Assembly (NCBI GenBank): GCA_028286365.1
Contig: JAQBRR010000001.1
Coordinates: forward strand, 124,001 to 188,000
Direction: 5' to 3'
DNA: 64,000 nucleotides
Source: Candidatus Saccharimonadota bacterium
Lineage (GTDB): Bacteria > Patescibacteriota > Saccharimonadia > Saccharimonadales > Saccharimonadaceae
Positions 49,121 through 59,722 of the stretch are shown in pieces (the first letter of the stretch is position 1; each line of letters starts with the position of its first letter). The translations under genes were made by a program, and so were the position numbers. The notes under the pieces are model-generated. The model saw only the letters and a program-made list of their open reading frames with translations. It searched no databases and was not told the origin of the DNA.

Positions 49121-49936
49121 CTAAATGTGGTCTATCGCTGTTTCTAAATAGGTTAGATCTGCAGAAATAGGTACGTGATCTGAGAGTTTTAAGTCTCGAT
49201 GCACCTTATAGTTATTTGCATGGATCACGTTTCTTGTTACGATATGGTCTATTTGGGCTACGTTATGAATTGTTGATCGTTTACGGGGGTCTATATCAAA
49301 CAATCCGTGCTCGTTAGCAAGTATTTTCAGTGTTCTACCATCAGCCATTCGAACCAGTCGTTGCGCAAGACTTTTAAAACGTTCAGTCCTCTTAGTTGTA
49401 ATTTTAAAATCCGTATTAACTTCCTGAAATTGCTCAGTGACAGGTTTTAATAACCGTAAAATACTAGCAATAGGTGCTGACCTATGCATGGCATTTAAAT
49501 CACCTATAAGAACATCTAGATCGGGTAGTTCTGTAATTTGTTTGAGTCTTTCATCTTCGTTACGATCGTCGAGATGTATACCACCAACTGTAATATTTCT
49601 ACCAGATTCACTATCATGAACACACGCGAGAAATCCTCGTCTAGTTCCTGCCTGCATGACTGAACCAGAGCCTAGCCCCGGACGAACGATACCAATAAAG
49701 CCATTGCGATCTGTCCTTGGACTGGTAATAACATCAGTGGAACCCTGAGTTACTTCATAACCTAGATCGCATAGTACTGTGACTGATTTGTGAACATTAG
49801 ACATATCCTCATCTTCTCGATATGCCTCTGCGAAAAACGCCACATCTGGCGATTCGGTATGAATAAAATCAATCAGAGCATCACTGCGATTTTTGTCGCC
49901 AAAACTTGCAAGTGCATTGTAGGATAGAGCTTTAAT
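49121..49936 (-). CDS. Endonuclease/exonuclease/phosphatase-family protein, probable AUU start
   Basis: An approximately 271-residue EEP-fold hydrolase. Conserved blocks are KALSYNALASFGDKN, SPDVAFFAEAYRE (metal-binding Glu), ITVGGIHLDDRNEDERLKQI, DVLIGDLNAMH (Asp-Asn), QIDHIVTRN and LSDHVPISADL (Asp-His). The usual start at GTG 49843 would remove the first conserved block. Upstream in frame, before the stop, there is no ATG/GTG/TTG, but AGAAGG (49944-49949) sits 7 nt before ATT 49936, exactly where the family N-terminus begins. The substrate may be nucleic acid or a phospho-ester; it lies between two glycan genes. Confidence 0.8.
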   Translation of the reverse strand: MKALSYNALASFGDKNRSDALIDFIHTESPDVAFFAEAYREDEDMSNVHKSVTVLCDLGYEVTQGSTDVITSPRTDRNGFIGIVRPGLGSGSVMQAGTRRGFLACVHDSESGRNITVGGIHLDDRNEDERLKQITELPDLDVLIGDLNAMHRSAPIASILRLLKPVTEQFQEVNTDFKITTKRTERFKSLAQRLVRMADGRTLKILANEHGLFDIDPRKRSTIHNVAQIDHIVTRNVIHANNYKVHRDLKLSDHVPISADLTYLETAIDHI

Positions 49937-50078
49937 TGAGAGGCCTTCTTTAGGATAATTTTCTATATTTTAATAATTTATATTGGTTTTGTCAATATTA
50001 CAATTTAAAAGCTGAAGATAAGCCCAGATATGTCTATGAAACTGTTAAAATAGATACCAATGAGAGGGTACTTATAAT

Positions 50079-51236
50079 TTGAAAAATATTTTTAGTATAG
50101 ATTTTGGTACTAAGAGAGTTTATGGGTTAGACATCTTACGGGCGCTTGCTATTATCATCGTTCTTTTTTCCCATGGAGGTACGCTGCTTCCTGTAGGGCT
50201 TGCTAATATTCAAGCAAACTTCTTAGTTGATGGGGTTTTTCTCTTCTTTGTTCTGAGCGGTTTCTTGATTGGTGGAATACTCATAAAGGTTCTTGAACAA
50301 AAGAAGGCAACAATTAAGAATTTATTTGGGTTTTGGGTAAGACGTTGGTTTAGGACAATCCCAAACTACTTTCTAATTTTAACGGTGCTTATCATTATTG
50401 GTTTTACCGTTCACGGTGGTATAGAAGGTGCTAATCCTTTACAGTATTTCTTATTCTTTCAAAACTTCAGTTACCCGCACCCACAGTTTTTTTCTGAAGC
50501 GTGGACGTTGAGCGTTGAAGAATGGTTTTACATAATGATTCCAATTCTATTATTTGTACTAGTTGGTGTCTTTAAAATGGTACCCAAAAAAGCAATATTA
50601 ACTACGGTTATCGCTATTGTAGTGGCATCAATAACACTAAGGCTTTGTAAATACTCGCTGCATCCTGTGATGTCTGTCAATGAATGGGATAGTAACTTTC
50701 GAAAAGAAGTTATTACTCGTATGGATAGTTTGATGTTCGGTGTCCTTGGTGCGTATTTTGCATATTACTTTAAATCTTTATGGGTTAAACATAAGGTCTT
50801 ATTATTTTGGATAGGACTTGGCATTGTATCAATTTCACAGGTTGTCTCAGTATATATCGCACAGGGTTCACGTATTGCTGAGACTGGCTATGGTCTGTAT
50901 TTATCAGTTTTTTCATTTACAGTGATAGCGATTGGAATACTACTACTATTACCTTTTCTTAGTGAGCTAAAGACGGGCAAAGGAAGGGTATATAAGGCAC
51001 TTACATCTATTAGTATTGCATCGTACTCCATGTATTTGATACATGTATCGTTAATTCAGCCATTTATCTTCGGTCTAATTGTACAGGGCACTACATCCCA
51101 TTTCTTGATGATAGTTCGCTACGCACTTTACTGGTTGTTAACAATCGGGGTTGCGATTCTTCTGTATAAGTATTTTGAAAAGCCGACAACTAATCTGCGC
51201 GAAAAGATTGAAACAAAGAAGGCTCTTGAAGGCTAA
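50079..51236 (+). CDS. Acyltransferase 3 family membrane O-acyltransferase (OafA-like)
   Basis: A 385-residue protein with about ten helices and the family start VYGLDILRALAIIIVLFSHG (catalytic His). It continues with FLVDGVFLFFVLSGFLIGGI, RRWFRTIPNYF and FSEAWTLSVEEWFYIM. Such proteins O-acetylate or otherwise acylate exported glycans. It begins with TTG 50079 after GAGAGGG. Confidence 0.9.
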   Translation: MKNIFSIDFGTKRVYGLDILRALAIIIVLFSHGGTLLPVGLANIQANFLVDGVFLFFVLSGFLIGGILIKVLEQKKATIKNLFGFWVRRWFRTIPNYFLILTVLIIIGFTVHGGIEGANPLQYFLFFQNFSYPHPQFFSEAWTLSVEEWFYIMIPILLFVLVGVFKMVPKKAILTTVIAIVVASITLRLCKYSLHPVMSVNEWDSNFRKEVITRMDSLMFGVLGAYFAYYFKSLWVKHKVLLFWIGLGIVSISQVVSVYIAQGSRIAETGYGLYLSVFSFTVIAIGILLLLPFLSELKTGKGRVYKALTSISIASYSMYLIHVSLIQPFIFGLIVQGTTSHFLMIVRYALYWLLTIGVAILLYKYFEKPTTNLREKIETKKALEG

Positions 51237-51238
51237 AG

Positions 51239-51823
51239 TTAATATTGTCTGAAGTTTGCTAGCGCTTTAGCAATTTCTTCTGCATGACCATCAACTAGCT
51301 GAAAATCATCAGGACGTGCAATCAGCGCAGAGGCATCAAAAAATTCTCCACCAATGGGTTTAGCAAATGGAGTAGTAGTATCTACTTTTGTCCATGCTAG
51401 GACAACCTGTTCGCTCCCTCTTACTCCAGTACGTTGTCGAACATCAAATATTTGCACGTTTTCGTCTGTGCGTTCTACGCTACGACCAAAGTCATCATAA
51501 AGTACACCATCAACAGGCTCTCTGTAATCACTATTAGTCGTATAGTCTGTTCTACCTGGAGGAAATTGGACGGAGCCAGGGAGACTTCTCGTATTTGGCC
51601 ACCATTCTTCTGTCTGAGCTCTTTCGGCTATCAGTATCTCAGTCTTGCCAGAGGTTACTCGTAAGGGTACGACTTCAACAATACTTAACATTGTAAGTCT
51701 AGCCATCTCTTTAAAGAGAGCGGGCGGTTGCATACCAGGTTTAAGCTTTGCCAACGCTTCTGCGGCTATTTGTGCTAGCTCAGCAGGTGTAGCACCTTCA
51801 AGACCGGGAACATTAAAACTCAT
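51239..51823 (-). CDS. Divergent NUDIX-like protein
   Basis: A 194-residue protein. The central region STRSLPGSVQFPPGRTDY ... REPVDGVLYDDFG resembles a NUDIX box placed after a beta-rich start, but the signature Glu-rich REXXEE core is degenerate (REPVDGV). The N-terminal 50 residues are helical. It may be an inactive or altered NUDIX hydrolase; alternatively only the fold is shared. It lies between the acyltransferase and the dTDP-rhamnose genes. Confidence 0.6.
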   Translation of the reverse strand: MSFNVPGLEGATPAELAQIAAEALAKLKPGMQPPALFKEMARLTMLSIVEVVPLRVTSGKTEILIAERAQTEEWWPNTRSLPGSVQFPPGRTDYTTNSDYREPVDGVLYDDFGRSVERTDENVQIFDVRQRTGVRGSEQVVLAWTKVDTTTPFAKPIGGEFFDASALIARPDDFQLVDGHAEEIAKALANFRQY

Positions 51824-51875
51824 TATAATATTATAACCAATAAACTATATAATGTCAAATTATATCTAAGAATTA

Positions 51876-52727
51876 CTACCGAGCTAAGTATTTTCCGTAA
51901 CCAGATTTTTTGAGCGGTTCGGCAAGTTTATTTATCTGCTCACTGTTAATAAAACCCTCTTCGAATGCTACACCCTCTGGACTGCCGATAACTTGACCAG
52001 TACGAGTTTGAAGAACGCGTACATAGTCACTGGCGTCAGTCATAGAGTCAATTGTACCGGTATCTAGCCAAACGTCACCCTGATTCAACGTTGTGACAGC
52101 TAACTTACCACGGTGAAGGTATTCTTCGTTGATTGAAGTGATTTCGATCTCACCACGATCACTAGGCTTAACATTCTTCGCAATTTCTACGACATCGTTA
52201 TCATAAAAGTAGAGTCCTACAACGGCGTAGTTCGATTTTGGGTTAGTAGGTTTTTCTTCAATAGAGACAGCACGATTTTGTTCGTCGAAAGCAACTACAC
52301 CATAACGCTCTGGATCAGATACTTCGTAGGCAAAGACGATACCGCCATCTGGATCAACGCAGGTTTTGAGTGATTCGCTGAGCTTTTGACCGTGGAAAAT
52401 ATTGTCACCAAGTACGAGTGCGACTTTGTCTGTACCAATAAATTCCTCGCCGATAATGAAGGCTTGTGCGAGGCCATCCGGTGTTGGTTGGACTGCATAG
52501 GATAAGTTAATTCCCCATTGGGTTCCATCGCCGAGTAGGCGCTTAAACTGGGATTGATCCTCTGGGGTTGTGATGATCAAGATATCCTTTATACCTGCTG
52601 ACATCAGTGTCGTAATTGGGTAGTAGACCATCGGCTTGTCATAGATTGGCATCAGCTGCTTGCTAATTCCCTTGGTTATTGGCCATAGTCGTGAGCCTGA
52701 TCCACCAGCTAAAATGATACCTTTCAT
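51876..52727 (-). CDS. rfbA: Glucose-1-phosphate thymidylyltransferase
   Basis: A 283-residue enzyme that makes dTDP-glucose. It has [20 protein letters not shown] (nucleotide-binding GGxGxRLxPxT), PMIYYP-like [21 protein letters not shown] and [10 protein letters not shown]. It is the last gene of the rfbB-C-D-A operon, starting in a 4-nt overlap with rfbD. Confidence 0.96.
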   Translation of the reverse strand: MKGIILAGGSGSRLWPITKGISKQLMPIYDKPMVYYPITTLMSAGIKDILIITTPEDQSQFKRLLGDGTQWGINLSYAVQPTPDGLAQAFIIGEEFIGTDKVALVLGDNIFHGQKLSESLKTCVDPDGGIVFAYEVSDPERYGVVAFDEQNRAVSIEEKPTNPKSNYAVVGLYFYDNDVVEIAKNVKPSDRGEIEITSINEEYLHRGKLAVTTLNQGDVWLDTGTIDSMTDASDYVRVLQTRTGQVIGSPEGVAFEEGFINSEQINKLAEPLKKSGYGKYLAR

Positions 52728-53587
52728 GATTCCTCCGCAGTCTTTTTAGTAAGATATTCTGATAATGCTTCACGCCAATCGCGTGGCACGAAGCCTGTAG
52801 CTTTTATTTTATCAAGACTGAGCGTACTTTGTAAGGGGCGAGGCGCAATGCCTTCCTTGCCGCTGTAATATTCAGCCGTTGTGACGCCTGTGACGTCACC
52901 TGCCGCGTGGCCTGTCGTGTCATAGACGATTGATGCAATATCTGCCCAACTAACACTGTCGCCATCGTTAGTGAAGTTGTACGTACCGTACGCTTCATTG
53001 TTATAAAGAAGGTGGGCAATGGCATTGGCGAGGTCTGATGTAAAGGTAAGTCGACCAATCTGGTCGTTAACAACACTTGGCTTAATACCTTGGTCGGCTA
53101 AGGACCTCATTGTCAGGACGAAGTTTTTGCCTTCACCGATGACCCATGAGGTACGGAGTAAATAATTCTTAGGGGCAAGACTAACGACAAGATCACCAGC
53201 CGCTTTGCTCTGTGCATAGACGCCAAGCGGTGAGAGGTCTTCGGTCTCGAGGTGAGGATTAACGGTACCATCGAATACGTAGTCACTTGAAACGTGCACA
53301 ATAGTAATATCATGGGTGATTGCAGCCTTAACTAGATAGCCAACTGCTGTCGCGTTAACTTTCCATGCAGCTACTCGGCCCTCAGGTGTTTCTGCTCCAT
53401 CAACGTTGGTGTAGGCAGCAGCGTTTAAGATGAATTTTATGCCGCTCCAATCAAAGTCAGCAACAGATTCGCTACTGGTAATGTCTAATTCATCAATATC
53501 AGCAGATTTGGCGTTTGGGTAGAGAACACGCAGTGCCGTGCCGAGTTGTCCATTCGCACCGACAATAAAGATTTCAGAGTCATTCAT
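52724..53587 (-). CDS. rfbD: dTDP-4-dehydrorhamnose reductase
   Basis: A 287-residue short-chain dehydrogenase: [19 protein letters not shown] (NADPH motif), [24 protein letters not shown] and catalytic [11 protein letters not shown] (YxxxK). It catalyses the last step to dTDP-L-rhamnose. It begins on the base where rfbC ends. Confidence 0.95.
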   Translation of the reverse strand: MNDSEIFIVGANGQLGTALRVLYPNAKSADIDELDITSSESVADFDWSGIKFILNAAAYTNVDGAETPEGRVAAWKVNATAVGYLVKAAITHDITIVHVSSDYVFDGTVNPHLETEDLSPLGVYAQSKAAGDLVVSLAPKNYLLRTSWVIGEGKNFVLTMRSLADQGIKPSVVNDQIGRLTFTSDLANAIAHLLYNNEAYGTYNFTNDGDSVSWADIASIVYDTTGHAAGDVTGVTTAEYYSGKEGIAPRPLQSTLSLDKIKATGFVPRDWREALSEYLTKKTAEES

Positions 53588-54158
53588 TATGCTACCTTCA
53601 TTGGTTCTACGTCCTTAAGCTCTGGATGGTTACGGTCGCGGTCACTAACAGTGGCCTCTTCGAGATTAACGGGCCATTGGACGTTAAGGGTTGGATCAGC
53701 CAGGTTAACGAATGAATACTTGTCGTAGTTATCAGCACTCCAGTGAGCGTTTACACTATAAAGATAATACGTGTCGGGTTCGAGAGTCTGAAATGCATTG
53801 GCAACACCTTGAGGTAGAAAAACCGCAGTGTTAGGAGTGATTTCTAAACTTACAACTCTACCAAATCCCTCGCCCACTCGTAGGTCAACATAGGCAGCAA
53901 ATACTTTACCTGTAACAACTGATATATATTTATCCCAAGGTTCAGCGTGGAAACCTCTCGTGACGCCAATCTCTTTATTGTAGGAAATACTATTTTGAAC
54001 GATGTTAAAGCTTTCGGGTAGACCAGCGGCAACTAGTTTGGCCTTCTGGAATTTCTCTTGGAAATAACCTCGTTCGTCGCCAACGGATGTGACGTCAAAG
54101 ATAAGTAGTCCGGGAATATCAGTTTCGTGAGCAGTATATTCGGTTGTTGCGACAGCCA

Positions 54159-54159
<1 letters not shown>
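53587..54159 (-). CDS. rfbC: dTDP-4-dehydrorhamnose 3,5-epimerase
   Basis: A 190-residue cupin. It has DERGYFQEKFQK, the catalytic base in GVTRGFHAEPWDKYI, and AVFLPQGVANAFQTLEPDTY, with Tyr in YYLYSVNAHWSA. The usual GLHYQ is GFHAEP here, as in a side branch of the family. The context with rfbB and rfbD makes RmlC function likely. Confidence 0.92.
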
Positions 54160-55707
<1,548 letters not shown>

Positions 55708-55727
55708 GGGATGGTAAACTGATACAT

Positions 55728-56774
55728 ATGATTACTGTCATTATTGCCGGCGGGTCCGGAACTAGATTATGGCCCTTGTCTACGTCGGACTATCCGAAGC
55801 ATCTTCTTAACTTGACGGGTGACCGTACACTGTTACAAATGGCATATGATCGCGCCAGAAGCGTTGGTGAGAAAATCTATATCGTCACTGAGCAAAGTCA
55901 TTCCGACCATGTAAAATCTCAGTTACCAGACCTACCAGAAGATGCTGTATTAATTGAACCAGGCAGGCGTGGGACAGCGCATTGTATTATCTTGGCACTC
56001 GACGTCATTGCTCGCACGGGCAACAAGGATGAGCCAATCGCCTTTATTCACTCTGACCATTTCGTCCGTGATGTTGAAGGCTTTGCGCGTTCAGTCCATA
56101 CGGCTGGTAAAGTTTCGAGTGAGCAAAATGAAATTACACTTGTTGGCATTGAGCCAACCTTTCCAGCGACTGGCTTTGGCTACATTGAACGCGATGGTGT
56201 GATTGATGAAGAAAGTGGCGCATATCGGGTCGCAAGCTTTAAGGAAAAGCCAGATTATGACACTGCACAGAGCTTTTTGGCATCAGGCAACTACCTATGG
56301 AACTGCGGCTATTTTGTTGGCTCAGTCAACACATTCTGGAATGAAATTAATGCCAGCGCTCCCGAGCTGCAGGCGAGTGTCGAAAGACTGAAATCGGTTG
56401 AGGGTTACCCGTCGGATGACTACAATAATACCTATCTATCACTTGATACTCAAATCATCGATTACGCACTGAGTGAGCGATCGAATAATTTAGCGGTCGT
56501 CGCAGCGAGCTTTGATTGGATGGACATCGGATCATTCAAGGACTTACATGATATTGTCGACAAAGATGAACAAGGTAATTACTTTAAGGGTGAGAATATT
56601 CACGCGCTTGACGACGAGAATGTCTATATCCGAAACGAAGAATCAAAACCAATCGCAGTTATTGGCCTCGATAATATTGTCGTCGTGAATACCCCAAATG
56701 GTATTTTGGTCGCCCGTAAAGATGTTAGTCATCGAACTGGCGAAGTTGCTAAGTCATTAAGTGAGAATAGGTAA
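55728..56774 (+). CDS. manC: Mannose-1-phosphate guanylyltransferase
   Basis: A 348-residue nucleotidyltransferase: ITVIIAGGSGTRLWPLSTSD, YPKHLLNLTGDRTLLQMAYD, IEPGRRGTAHCIIL, FIHSDHFVRD and FKEKPDYDTAQSFL. It makes GDP-mannose. It lacks the C-terminal isomerase cupin, a form of which is found separately at 32929. TAAACT at 55715-55720 ends 7 nt before ATG 55728, so the message is probably leaderless. It heads the manC-aclB-aclA-glmS run. Confidence 0.93.
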   Translation: MITVIIAGGSGTRLWPLSTSDYPKHLLNLTGDRTLLQMAYDRARSVGEKIYIVTEQSHSDHVKSQLPDLPEDAVLIEPGRRGTAHCIILALDVIARTGNKDEPIAFIHSDHFVRDVEGFARSVHTAGKVSSEQNEITLVGIEPTFPATGFGYIERDGVIDEESGAYRVASFKEKPDYDTAQSFLASGNYLWNCGYFVGSVNTFWNEINASAPELQASVERLKSVEGYPSDDYNNTYLSLDTQIIDYALSERSNNLAVVAASFDWMDIGSFKDLHDIVDKDEQGNYFKGENIHALDDENVYIRNEESKPIAVIGLDNIVVVNTPNGILVARKDVSHRTGEVAKSLSENR

Positions 56775-56778
56775 GATT

Positions 56779-57954
56779 ATGCCACGTCGAAAACTCTCAG
56801 AATATCGCGCGAAAACCCTCGTTAACAAGGCAATTGGTGAGGACTATGTTGGCTGGTCTATTCTTGACCTCGACGATATTAAGAAAGTTGATGGATATAA
56901 AAGTTACGTCGTGAAAGTTGACCAGGCGGTTAAAGGCCGGTTCAAAAAAGGACTAGTTCTGCTAAATGTCGAGCATAAAGATCTAAAGACAAGCGCCAAG
57001 CAGTTAATGAACGAAGGCTACAGCTCGCTACTAATCGAACCGTACGTAGAACATGTTGATCAGTCCGAGCGATATTTTGCACTGAATCACGGTAGGGGCG
57101 GTTACACGATTGCCTATAGTCGTAACGGTGGTGTTAATGTCGAACAGAACGCTGATTCAATCGAGTACTTTGCGATTGATGATGGTTTTGATTGGGAAAA
57201 CTTAGCAACAATTACCAATATTGAAACTGATAAACTACAAGCACTTGTAAAACTATTCAAGGAAAACCACTTTGCATCACTTGAGATTAATCCGTACGTG
57301 GCCGATCGACGATCACTGAATATATTAGATGTTGCTGTTGAGATTGATGATGCCGGCCAGTATTTTACCAGGTTATGGAATGAAAGTGATATTCGCTCTC
57401 CACGTAAGTTAAGCGAGTCCGAAGAACAGATTCACGTCTTAAATGACAATTCACCTGCCTCATTCAGTCTGAGTGTCCTTAATCCAAATGGATCAATCTT
57501 TTTGTTACTGTCAGGTGGCGGTGCCAGTATCGTGATTGCTGATGAAGTCTATAACCAAGGCCTCGGTGACGAGCTCGCTAACTACGGTGAGTATAGTGGT
57601 AACCCGAATACCGAAGAGACGTATATCTACACCAATGAGCTCATTAAATTAATTGTTGATTCCAAAGCACCCAACAAAATCTTATTTATCGGCGGCGCTG
57701 TGGCTAACTTTACTGATATTGCCAAGACGTTTGCGGGTATTATACACGCACTCGATGATCAGGCGGCAGTACTCAAAAAACAGCATCTCAAAGTATACGT
57801 ACGTCGTGGTGGTCCTAATCAAGAGATTGGCCTGGCGAAGATTAAACAAGCGCTCGAGGGTCACGGAATCCTCGGTGGGGTTTATGCGCCTGATGTATCG
57901 ATTAGTGATGCGCTTGGTTTTGCACTTAAGGGATTAAAGGACGAAGAGAAATGA
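56779..57954 (+). CDS. aclB: ATP-citrate lyase, small (ATP-grasp) subunit
   Basis: A 391-residue protein. The ATP-grasp part has LLIEPYVEHVDQSERYFALN and FASLEINPYVAD. The succinyl-CoA-synthetase-like part has LSGGGASIVIADEVYNQGLG, ELANYGEYSGNPN, LFIGGAVANFTDIAKTFAGI and VYVRRGGPNQEIGL. These blocks line up with the N-terminal part of human ACLY and with Chlorobium AclB in order and spacing, and the length agrees (about 398). ATG 56779, 4 nt after the manC stop, gives MPRRKLSEYRAKTLVNKAIG. It overlaps aclA by 4 nt. It supplies the ATP-binding half of the citrate-cleaving complex. Confidence 0.92.
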   Translation: MPRRKLSEYRAKTLVNKAIGEDYVGWSILDLDDIKKVDGYKSYVVKVDQAVKGRFKKGLVLLNVEHKDLKTSAKQLMNEGYSSLLIEPYVEHVDQSERYFALNHGRGGYTIAYSRNGGVNVEQNADSIEYFAIDDGFDWENLATITNIETDKLQALVKLFKENHFASLEINPYVADRRSLNILDVAVEIDDAGQYFTRLWNESDIRSPRKLSESEEQIHVLNDNSPASFSLSVLNPNGSIFLLLSGGGASIVIADEVYNQGLGDELANYGEYSGNPNTEETYIYTNELIKLIVDSKAPNKILFIGGAVANFTDIAKTFAGIIHALDDQAAVLKKQHLKVYVRRGGPNQEIGLAKIKQALEGHGILGGVYAPDVSISDALGFALKGLKDEEK

Positions 57955-59720
57955 TAGACATTAAAATACTACGAGATAATGCAAACGTGGTGATCCTGGG
58001 ATCACATGCTGAAGTTATTCAGTCGATGCTCGATTATGACTTTCTAGCGGGCAAGTCAAAGCCAAGTATTGTTGCAATTATCGCAAGTGGTCGCAAGCAA
58101 GAGAGATACTTTTGGGGAGAAACCGAAGTTACCATACGAGTTTTCGCTAATCTCGAGCTAGTACCGGAAGTGATTAAGAACGGTATTACTGCCGCACTGA
58201 ACGTTCAATCAGCTCGGCGTATTCTCTCCTCGACAATGCAAGCTGTTGAACTATTACCGAACCTACAGGTTGTTGATATCTTTGCTGAGCAGACTCCGGA
58301 ATCTCATAGCCTAGAACTTATTAAATTAGCGGCAACGAAGAACGTTTTAATTGTTGGTCCAGCCTCTGTTGGTGTATTAATCCCAGGTTTTTTGAAGCTT
58401 GGTGCAATCGGGGGCACTCGTCATCCACAAATATCGAGTGCTGACATATTAGAGATGGGTGATACGGCCGTTGTATCAACATCTGGTGGCATGGTCAACG
58501 AACTCATCCACACGGTAACTGGCGTTGGTTTTGGTATTTCATTTGCGATGGCATTAGGTGGTGATCGTTTTCCGATTACGACGCCTGCACAAGCATTGCA
58601 GTTGGCTGAGGCTGACAAGCACACCAAGCGCATCGTTTACTTTGGTGAACTTGGTGGATCAGATGAGTATGAGATTGCACAGTTAATAGATGAAGGTAAA
58701 ATTACCAAAGAATTAATTGTTTATATTGCTGGTACGGTTGCTGAGCTATTTGAAGAACCACCACAATTCGGTCATGCCAAGGCCCTGGCTCAGACAAAAG
58801 ACGAATCGGCGACCGCCAAGAAGGACGCACTCAGAAAAGCTGGTGCGATTGTTGCCAACACATTTGCTGACGTCCATAAAGAATTGGCTAAACGAGTCAT
58901 TGAAAAGCGCGTCGTGCGAGAGCCAAAGATTGGTGCACGTAAACATAGTATGATTGTGAGCCATATCTCGGGTGAGATAGACGAGAATGTCGTTCTACTT
59001 GGTAAAGACCTGATGGAAACGGTTGAGAATAATTCAATTGCTTCACTAGTTCTGTCATTACTACTCGGTGAGCAAGTTGAGTCCAAGAAGGCAATCTCGT
59101 TTGTTGACTTTGTCTTTAAGCTACTGGTTGACCACGGTCCCTACGTATCAGGGGCGCTTAATACAATCGTGTCGGCGCGTGCGGGCAAGGACTTGGTATC
59201 AAGTCTCACGGCAGGGCTCATGACGATTGGTCCACGATTTGGCGGTGCAATTAATGGCGCTGCGACTGAATGGGTGCAGGCTGTTAAGGATGGTGTTTCC
59301 CCGCAAGAGTTTGTTGAAGCCTTCGCAAAACGTGGTGGCATTATTCCAGGTATTGGCCACAAAAAGTACACGATTGATATGCCTGATCCACGCGTTAAGG
59401 CTCTCAAAACCTTTGCAAAAAATACCAACGGTGATCGTTATTTGCAGTTTGCATTAGGAGTTGAAGCAATCACGACGACCAAGAAGACTAATCTCATCTT
59501 GAACGTTGACGGCACAATTGCTGCAGTTCTACTCGACATCCTAGAATCAGAATTTAACTACGATCAACAGCAATTACTTGAGCTATCTGAGATCGAATTC
59601 TTTAATGCACTATTTGTCCTTAGTCGGTCTATTGGCTTTACGGCGCACTATCTTGATCAAAGGCGTCATGATGAGGGATTACTAAGACTATCACCAGATG
59701 ATGTTAGGTATATCGAGTAG
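57951..59720 (+). CDS. aclA: ATP-citrate lyase, large (catalytic) subunit
   Basis: A 589-residue protein. The CoA-binding part has VVILGSHAEVIQSMLDYDF, FYWGETEVTIRVF-like YFWGETEV, and VSTSGGMVNELIHTV. The phosphohistidine motif PQFGHAKA has His275. The citrate-synthase-like C-terminal domain (about 340-589) has DHGPYVSGALNTIVSARAGK, GPRFGGAINGAATEW, GIGHKKYTIDMPDPRVKALK, LILNVDGTIAAVLLDIL and RSIGFTAHYLDQRRHDEGL. All catalytic blocks of ACLY/AclA are intact. The enzyme converts citrate, CoA and ATP to oxaloacetate and acetyl-CoA. No other TCA or lipid genes are in the window, and it is 2 nt from glmS. Confidence 0.93.
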   Translation: MIDIKILRDNANVVILGSHAEVIQSMLDYDFLAGKSKPSIVAIIASGRKQERYFWGETEVTIRVFANLELVPEVIKNGITAALNVQSARRILSSTMQAVELLPNLQVVDIFAEQTPESHSLELIKLAATKNVLIVGPASVGVLIPGFLKLGAIGGTRHPQISSADILEMGDTAVVSTSGGMVNELIHTVTGVGFGISFAMALGGDRFPITTPAQALQLAEADKHTKRIVYFGELGGSDEYEIAQLIDEGKITKELIVYIAGTVAELFEEPPQFGHAKALAQTKDESATAKKDALRKAGAIVANTFADVHKELAKRVIEKRVVREPKIGARKHSMIVSHISGEIDENVVLLGKDLMETVENNSIASLVLSLLLGEQVESKKAISFVDFVFKLLVDHGPYVSGALNTIVSARAGKDLVSSLTAGLMTIGPRFGGAINGAATEWVQAVKDGVSPQEFVEAFAKRGGIIPGIGHKKYTIDMPDPRVKALKTFAKNTNGDRYLQFALGVEAITTTKKTNLILNVDGTIAAVLLDILESEFNYDQQQLLELSEIEFFNALFVLSRSIGFTAHYLDQRRHDEGLLRLSPDDVRYIE

Positions 59721-59722
59721 CC

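Noticed and set aside
51239-51823. Confident NUDIX hydrolase call
   Set aside because: The box lacks the REUxEE core, so only a NUDIX-like label is given.
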